The notes beneath the pieces were generated by a model. That model was not told the DNA's origin and searched no databases. It saw only the letters and a program-made list of their open reading frames with translations. Positions 13,845 to 17,682 of a stretch of 17,682 bases of DNA are shown piece by piece. The DNA lies in assembly GCA_023389095.1 (NCBI GenBank), contig JAEWFB010000266.1:1-17682 (forward strand). The letters run 5' to 3'. The first letter of the stretch is position 1. Every line of letters starts with the position of its first letter. The DNA comes from Actinomycetes bacterium. Its GTDB lineage: Bacteria > Actinomycetota > Actinomycetes > Actinomycetales > Dermatophilaceae. Made by a program: the position numbers and the translations under genes.

Positions 13845-15107
13845 TCAGCTGTTCGACGCGCCCTTGACCGTGGTGCCCGGAGGCGGCTCGGTCAGCGGGT
13901 CGTCGTTCTTGAGGGCCGTGAAGAGCGCCTTCGCCTTCGCGGTGTCCCACTTGACGGCGAGACCACCGTCGGGGGTGCGGTAGGAAAGGTCGGCGGTCGG
14001 GACGCTGAGCGACAGGCCCTGGTCGGCGCTGACCGCGCGCATGGCCTGCAGCACGCGGTAGGCGTCCATGAGCCCGGTCTGCTCGCCGACGGCGAGACCT
14101 GCGGCCGAGGCGTCGGCGGTCTGCTTGTAGCGCCACGGGATGAGGACGGTGGCCGGGGTGGCGACCTTCTTCATGAGGGCGCCGAGGAACTGGCGCTGGC
14201 GGGCGGCGCGACCGATGTCGCCCATCGGGTCCTCGTAGCGGGAGCGGACGTAGCCGAGGGCGTTGCCGCCGTCGAGGTTCTGGCAGCCCTTCTTGAGGTC
14301 GATGCCCGCCTTCTTGTCCTTCATGTCGCGCGGCACGCAGAGGGTGACGCCGTCGACGGCGTCCACGAGGTTGGCGAAGCCGCCGAACCCGATCTCGAGG
14401 TAGCCGTCGACGTGGACGCCGGTGACGTTCTCGACGGTCTGGGTGAGCAGCTTGGCGCCACCGAAGGCGAAGGCGGCGTTGATCTTGTTCGAGCCATGAC
14501 CCGGGATCGGGACGTAGGAGTCGCGCGGCAGCGACACCATGACCGGCTTGCCGCCGCTGTCGGAGACGTGCACGAGCATGATCGTGTCGGTGCGCTGGCC
14601 CTCGGCGTTGCCCGTGGCGTACTTCTTCTTCTGGGCCGAGGTGAGTCCGGCGCGGCTGTCGGAGCCGACGAGGAGGTAGTTGTAGCCGGACGTGTCGGTC
14701 GGGCGCTCGCCGGCGGGGATGTTGTCGACCTTGGCGACGTTGTTCCACGCCTGGACCGGGACCCACACGAGGAAGGCGACCCAGGCCAGGACGAGCAGTG
14801 CGACGAGGAGCAGCACGAGGCGGCCCTTGCGCCGGCGGCGTCCGGGCCCGCGGGGCCCGCGCTCCCGGGGGGCAGGCTCGCGCGAGTCCGCGAAGCCGCC
14901 GGCCCCACCGGCCCCACCGCCACGGGCGGACCGGGAGGACCGGGAGGGGCGGCGCGAGCGGGTGTCGACGACGTAGTCGTCGGAGGCCGCCGGGCCGGCG
15001 GACGCTCTGGGCACCGCACCGCCGTCGGCTCGCTTGACGCGGTGGCGCGTGTCGACGACATAGGCGTCGTCGTCGCGTGGACGGCGACCGCTGGGATCAG
15101 TCGGCAT
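13845..15107 (-). CDS. LytR-CpsA-Psr (LCP) family glycopolymer ligase
   Basis: A 420-residue single-pass membrane protein. LCP enzymes transfer glycopolymers from polyprenyl-pyrophosphate to peptidoglycan on the outside of the cell. Order: a long basic, Gly/Ser/Arg-rich cytoplasmic tail (1-96), one membrane helix (about 97-118), then the LCP domain. Motifs: LLVGSDSRAG, RTDTIMLVHV, SLPRDSYVPIPG followed by NKINAAFAFGG, and YVRSRYEDPMGDIGRAARQRQFL with the conserved Arg and Asp residues that bind the pyrophosphate. The tail carries YVVDTR twice (16-21 and 45-50). The ATG at 15107 overlaps the end of the DUF2304 gene by 11 nt, so this is the third gene of an operon headed by GT2. The context suggests it attaches the polymer made in this locus. 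Confidence 0.92.
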   Translation of the reverse strand: MPTDPSGRRPRDDDAYVVDTRHRVKRADGGAVPRASAGPAASDDYVVDTRSRRPSRSSRSARGGGAGGAGGFADSREPAPRERGPRGPGRRRRKGRLVLLLVALLVLAWVAFLVWVPVQAWNNVAKVDNIPAGERPTDTSGYNYLLVGSDSRAGLTSAQKKKYATGNAEGQRTDTIMLVHVSDSGGKPVMVSLPRDSYVPIPGHGSNKINAAFAFGGAKLLTQTVENVTGVHVDGYLEIGFGGFANLVDAVDGVTLCVPRDMKDKKAGIDLKKGCQNLDGGNALGYVRSRYEDPMGDIGRAARQRQFLGALMKKVATPATVLIPWRYKQTADASAAGLAVGEQTGLMDAYRVLQAMRAVSADQGLSLSVPTADLSYRTPDGGLAVKWDTAKAKALFTALKNDDPLTEPPPGTTVKGASNS

Positions 15108-15576
15108 CGGCTGCTCTCGTGCTCGGGGGCGGGGACGTGACCGACAGTGTCGCAGGGTTTGCCGTGGGCGCACCCGCCGCGCCGTCCGCCGGCGGCTGCT
15201 CCGGCGTCTCGTCCGGGGCCGTCACCAGCGCGGCGTGGGCGGCCGCCGGGCGTGCCTCGTCGAGCGCGATCCGGCGGGCCAGCCGTGTGTAGCGGGTCTC
15301 CATGGCGCGGAACCGCTTGAAGGTCGTGACGACGAAGCCGAGGAAGGCGATGACGAGGCAGTAGAAGACGAGGTCGGCGCCGCGTCCGATGCCGAAGAAC
15401 TTGGCGAGGTCGGTCAGGGTGCCGGGGCGCAGGATGCTGCCGACCGCGAGCAGCAGGAAGACGAGCAGCCCGATGCGGCGCAGCGCCTGGGTGCGCTGCC
15501 CGGACCCGGCGAGCAGGCGCCATGCGACGGTGACGATCCCGAGGATGAGCAGGACCTGGAAGAGCAGCTGCTTCAT
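15097..15576 (-). CDS. DUF2304 family small membrane protein (copy B)
   Basis: A 159-residue paralog of the protein at 3027-3416. Three hydrophobic segments lie near residues 3-20, 33-47 and 66-86. They are followed by a charged helix (KRFRAMETRYTRLARRIALDEA) and a longer, Ala/Pro-rich tail. Shared with copy A: G(I/V)xRG(A/T)DLxxYxL(V/I)xxF and RLxRxIAxDEA at the same spacing. Its ATG overlaps the GT2 stop in the 4-nt arrangement ATGA, and its own end overlaps the LCP start by 11 nt. Role unproven; a membrane partner of the GT2 enzyme is likely from the repeated pairing. Confidence 0.83.
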   Translation of the reverse strand: MKQLLFQVLLILGIVTVAWRLLAGSGQRTQALRRIGLLVFLLLAVGSILRPGTLTDLAKFFGIGRGADLVFYCLVIAFLGFVVTTFKRFRAMETRYTRLARRIALDEARPAAAHAALVTAPDETPEQPPADGAAGAPTANPATLSVTSPPPSTRAADAD

Positions 15577-16271
15577 CGCCAGATCAGCTCCGCGAGGATG
15601 TTGACGGCGTTCCACAGCGACTGGCCCTTGGCCCTGCTGTAGTCGGTGTAGAGGATGTGCACGGGTTCCTCCGCGTACTCGACCCGGTGGCCGTCGAAGC
15701 GCATCGACCCGATCTGGGCCACGAGCTCGCTTGCGTGCGCCATCCGGTTCTGCGTGAGCTCGAGCCGCTCGACGACGTCGCGGTGCAGGACCCGGAGCCC
15801 GTTGTGGGCGTCGGTGAGCCGCGTGCCGGTCGTGAGGTTGGTGTAGGCGACGGCGGCGCGCAGGACGACCCGCTTGGTCACCGAGGCCTCGGTGCGCTCG
15901 TCGAGGAAGCGGGAGCCGAAGACGACTCGCACCGGCTCGCCGTCGGCGTCGCCACGGGCCCGAGCCAGCATCACCTCGACGTCGTGCACCTGGTGCTGGC
16001 CGTCGGCGTCGTAGGTGACGACGTAGCGCATCGCGGGGTCGGCGAGCGCGTAGTCGAAGCCGGTCTGGAGGGCGGCGCCCTGGCCGAGGTTGACCGGGTG
16101 GCGCACGACGGCGGCCCCCGCCTGCTCCGCGAGGTCGGCGGAGCGGTCGTGGGACCCGTCGTCGACGCAGACGATCTTCGGGAAGGTGAGGCGGGCTTCG
16201 CGCACGACGTCGCCGATGACCGTGGCCTCGTCGTAGAGCGGCACCACCAGCCACACGTCCTCGTTCTGCAC
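15573..16271 (-). CDS. GT2 glycosyltransferase, dolichol-phosphate mannose synthase-like (copy B)
   Basis: A 232-residue paralog of the enzyme at 3416-4123. Seen: NEDVWLVVPLYDEA at the start, VDDGSHDRSA, HPVNLGQGAALQTG, the DxD as DADGQHQ (residues 88-94), GSRFLDE, TDAHNGLRVL and YTDYSRAKGQS near the end; copy A has YTDYSRSKGQR. The likely reaction is sugar transfer from a nucleotide sugar to polyprenyl phosphate. It heads an operon with DUF2304, LCP and TIGR03089 genes. The GTG start at 16271 lies 6 nt after TACGCT, a -10-like hexamer, and lacks a ribosome-binding site, so the message is probably leaderless. Confidence 0.86.
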   Translation of the reverse strand: MQNEDVWLVVPLYDEATVIGDVVREARLTFPKIVCVDDGSHDRSADLAEQAGAAVVRHPVNLGQGAALQTGFDYALADPAMRYVVTYDADGQHQVHDVEVMLARARGDADGEPVRVVFGSRFLDERTEASVTKRVVLRAAVAYTNLTTGTRLTDAHNGLRVLHRDVVERLELTQNRMAHASELVAQIGSMRFDGHRVEYAEEPVHILYTDYSRAKGQSLWNAVNILAELIWR

Positions 16272-16277
16272 AGGCCC

Positions 16278-16283
16278 AGCGTA
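16278..16283 (-). promoter_or_regulatory. Candidate -10 box for leaderless GT2-DUF2304-LCP operon
   Basis: TACGCT (read on -) matches TANNNT and ends 6 nt before the GTG at 16271, so transcription should begin at or next to the start codon. No good -35 hexamer is visible. Confidence 0.45.
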
Positions 16284-16334
16284 GAGCGGCCGGGGCGTTG
16301 CTCCGACATGCGCGCCCCGGGTCCGCGCGGCGCG

Positions 16335-16362
16335 TTGCCGCGCGCCCGCGGAGAACTAGAGT
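16335..16362 (+). promoter_or_regulatory. Candidate promoter for the GT4 gene
   Basis: TTGCCG (16335-16340) and TAGAGT (16357-16362) are separated by 16 nt. The ATG at 16372 comes 9 nt after the -10, so the transcript would be leaderless or nearly so. A GGAG (16364-16367) lies only 4 nt before the ATG, too close to be an ideal ribosome-binding site. This is the best-formed promoter in the window. Confidence 0.55.
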
Positions 16363-16371
16363 CGGAGCACC

Positions 16372-17682
16372 ATGACGGATGCCCTTTCGCACAGCGCCCG
16401 CGTCGAGGCGCCCGGGCCGGGACCGGGGTCGGCCGCGCTGCGGATCGCCGTGGTCGGGCCGACGCACCCGTACAAGGGCGGGGTCGCCGCGCACACGACG
16501 ATGCTCGCGCACCACCTCTCCGACGCCGGCCACGACGTGACCCTCGTGTCGTGGTCGCACCTGTACCCCTCGCGGCTGCGGCGCGCCGAGGGCACCGTGC
16601 CTGCGGGCGTGCCGGAGGTGCCGCCGTTTCCGCGCACCGTGCGCGCGCTCAGCTGGGCCCGGCCCGACACGTGGGTGCGGGTCGGGCGCCGGCTGCGCGA
16701 CGTCGACGCCATCCTCGTCGTCCACGTCATGCCGCCGGTCGTCCCGGCTCACCTGGCCCTGCTGCGCGCGGCGGGTGCCGTGCCGGGGCTGCCGGGGCCA
16801 CGGCCGCAGTCGGTCGTCGTGTGCCACAACGTCCTGCCGCACGAGTCGCACCCCGGCGACGCCGCGCTCATGTCGCTGCTCTTCTCGCGCGTCGACTCGA
16901 CGCTCGTGCACGGCACGGAGCAGGCGCGCGTCGCCCACGACCTCGGTGCCCGACGCGTCTCGGTGGCCGACCTGCCGCCGCACCTGCCGGGCGGGGACCC
17001 GATCAGCCGCGACGCCCGGACCGGCCCGACCCGCCTGCTCGCGCTCGGGCTCATCCGCGAGTACAAGGGGATCGACGTCCTGCTGCGCGCGATGCGCTCG
17101 GTCCCCGACGTCACCCTGACCATCGCGGGGGAGATCTGGGGCGCCAACCGCGGCGTCATCGGCCGGCTCGCCTCCGACCCGGCCCTCGCCGGACGCGTCG
17201 AGATCCGCGACGGCTACGTGCCGGCCGACTCCCTCGCCTCGCTCCTGGCCGACCACGACGTCCTCGCGCTGCCGTACCGCTCGGCCACGGCGTCGCAGAA
17301 CGTCGTCCTCGGGCACGCGCACGGGCTGCCCGTCCTGGCCTCCGACATCGCACCCTTCTCGCAGCAGGTCGACGACGGCGTCAACGGGCTGCTCGTGCCG
17401 CCGGAGGACGAGCGGGCGCTCGCCGGGGCGCTGCGACGGCTGCGCGACCCCGACGTGCGTCGTCGCCTGGCCGAGGGCGTCAAGACGCCCGACCTTTCCG
17501 CGCCGTGGGCGCACTACCTCGGCACCGTCGAGGCCCTGTCTGTCGACGAGTCCGTCGCCGCCGCAAGCGCGTTCGACGACGCCTGGGTGCAGGCCGACGA
17601 CGACCTGTCGGACGACTCCGACGCGTCGACGCCGTCGGTGGGCGCCTCCACGCCGGGCGACTCGTGGCGGGGGGAGCGGGCC
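16372..17682 (+). CDS. GT4 family glycosyltransferase, 3' end outside window
   Basis: At least 437 residues with no stop before the window ends. GT-B fold: the N-terminal half has RIAVVGPTHPYKGGVAAHTT (the glycine-rich acceptor loop) and VVCHNVLPHE, typical of GT4. The C-terminal half has LLALGLIREYKGIDVLLRAM, IAGEIWG, YVPADSLASLLADHDVLALPY and LPVLASDIAP. The E(x7)E region reads SATASQNVVLGHAHG, without the usual first Glu, as in a GT4 subgroup. After about residue 395 comes an acidic, Asp/Ser-rich low-complexity tail (DDAWVQADDDLSDDSDAS). Divergent from the GT2-DUF2304-LCP operon across a 100-bp gap that holds both promoters. Probably adds a sugar to the same lipid-linked saccharide; sugar unknown. 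Confidence 0.85.
   Translation, partial: MTDALSHSARVEAPGPGPGSAALRIAVVGPTHPYKGGVAAHTTMLAHHLSDAGHDVTLVSWSHLYPSRLRRAEGTVPAGVPEVPPFPRTVRALSWARPDTWVRVGRRLRDVDAILVVHVMPPVVPAHLALLRAAGAVPGLPGPRPQSVVVCHNVLPHESHPGDAALMSLLFSRVDSTLVHGTEQARVAHDLGARRVSVADLPPHLPGGDPISRDARTGPTRLLALGLIREYKGIDVLLRAMRSVPDVTLTIAGEIWGANRGVIGRLASDPALAGRVEIRDGYVPADSLASLLADHDVLALPYRSATASQNVVLGHAHGLPVLASDIAPFSQQVDDGVNGLLVPPEDERALAGALRRLRDPDVRRRLAEGVKTPDLSAPWAHYLGTVEALSVDESVAAASAFDDAWVQADDDLSDDSDASTPSVGASTPGDSWRGERA

Noticed and set aside
15097..17514. Open frame of about 800 codons on the - strand ending in DUF2304
   Set aside because: Only the final 159 codons are DUF2304; the rest is out of frame with the GT2 gene and antisense to the GT4 gene.
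1..17682. CRISPR arrays, tRNA or rRNA genes, insertion sequences, attachment sites
   Set aside because: None could be supported: no evenly spaced identical repeats, no transposase or integrase motifs, no cloverleaf noticed.

Overview
The window is a very GC-rich stretch with dense, tightly packed genes, GTG and TTG starts, and short gaps or 1-11 nt overlaps inside operons. Together with a LytR-CpsA-Psr (LCP) ligase, a TIGR03089-type protein, an actinobacterial-style secreted amidase and several -10-like hexamers lying 6-9 nt before a start codon (leaderless-type promoters), this points to an actinobacterium. An order Micrococcales member, perhaps Intrasporangiaceae-like, is a guess that cannot be proven from this sequence. 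No tRNA, rRNA, insertion sequence, CRISPR array or phage gene was seen. No gene-free stretch exceeds about 210 bp.

Layout. (1) 1-3008, + strand: a CDP-alcohol module. It holds the C-terminal part of a membrane protein (DUF5941-like), a CDP-alcohol phosphatidyltransferase-family enzyme, a GT-B glycosyltransferase and a TagD-like cytidylyltransferase. (2) 3027-4123, - strand: a dolichol-phosphate-mannose-synthase-like GT2 coupled to a small DUF2304 membrane protein. (3) 4299-6618, + strand: a rhamnosyltransferase-like GT2 overlapping a Wzx-like polysaccharide flippase. (4) 6603-8252, - strand: a multi-membrane-span GT-C (GT39/ArnT-like) glycosyltransferase. (5) 8395-10890, + strand: a large secreted zinc amidase with three 120-residue C-terminal repeats, closed by a strong terminator. 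(6) 10965-12402, - strand: scoA-scoB, a two-subunit 3-oxoacid CoA-transferase, the only clearly metabolic insertion. (7) 12611-13099, + strand: a small protein made of two peptidoglycan-binding repeats. (8) 13103-16271, - strand: a four-gene operon running GT2, DUF2304, LCP ligase, TIGR03089 protein. (9) 16372 to the window end, + strand: a GT4 glycosyltransferase that runs off the edge.

Working together, most of the window looks like a cell-envelope glycopolymer locus. Sugars would be added to lipid carriers by GT2/GT4 enzymes and polyprenyl-phosphate sugars made by the GT2-DUF2304 pairs. They would be flipped by the Wzx-like protein, extended outside by the GT-C enzyme, and attached to peptidoglycan by the LCP protein. 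The CDP-alcohol module suggests a glycerol-phosphate (or similar polyol-phosphate) component. The polymer itself cannot be named from sequence.

The most notable points are: the GT2-DUF2304 pair occurs twice as clear paralogs; the CDP-alcohol enzyme has His in place of the last Asp of its signature; the amidase repeats have an exact 360-nt period; and two convergent genes share a palindrome that contains both stop codons.
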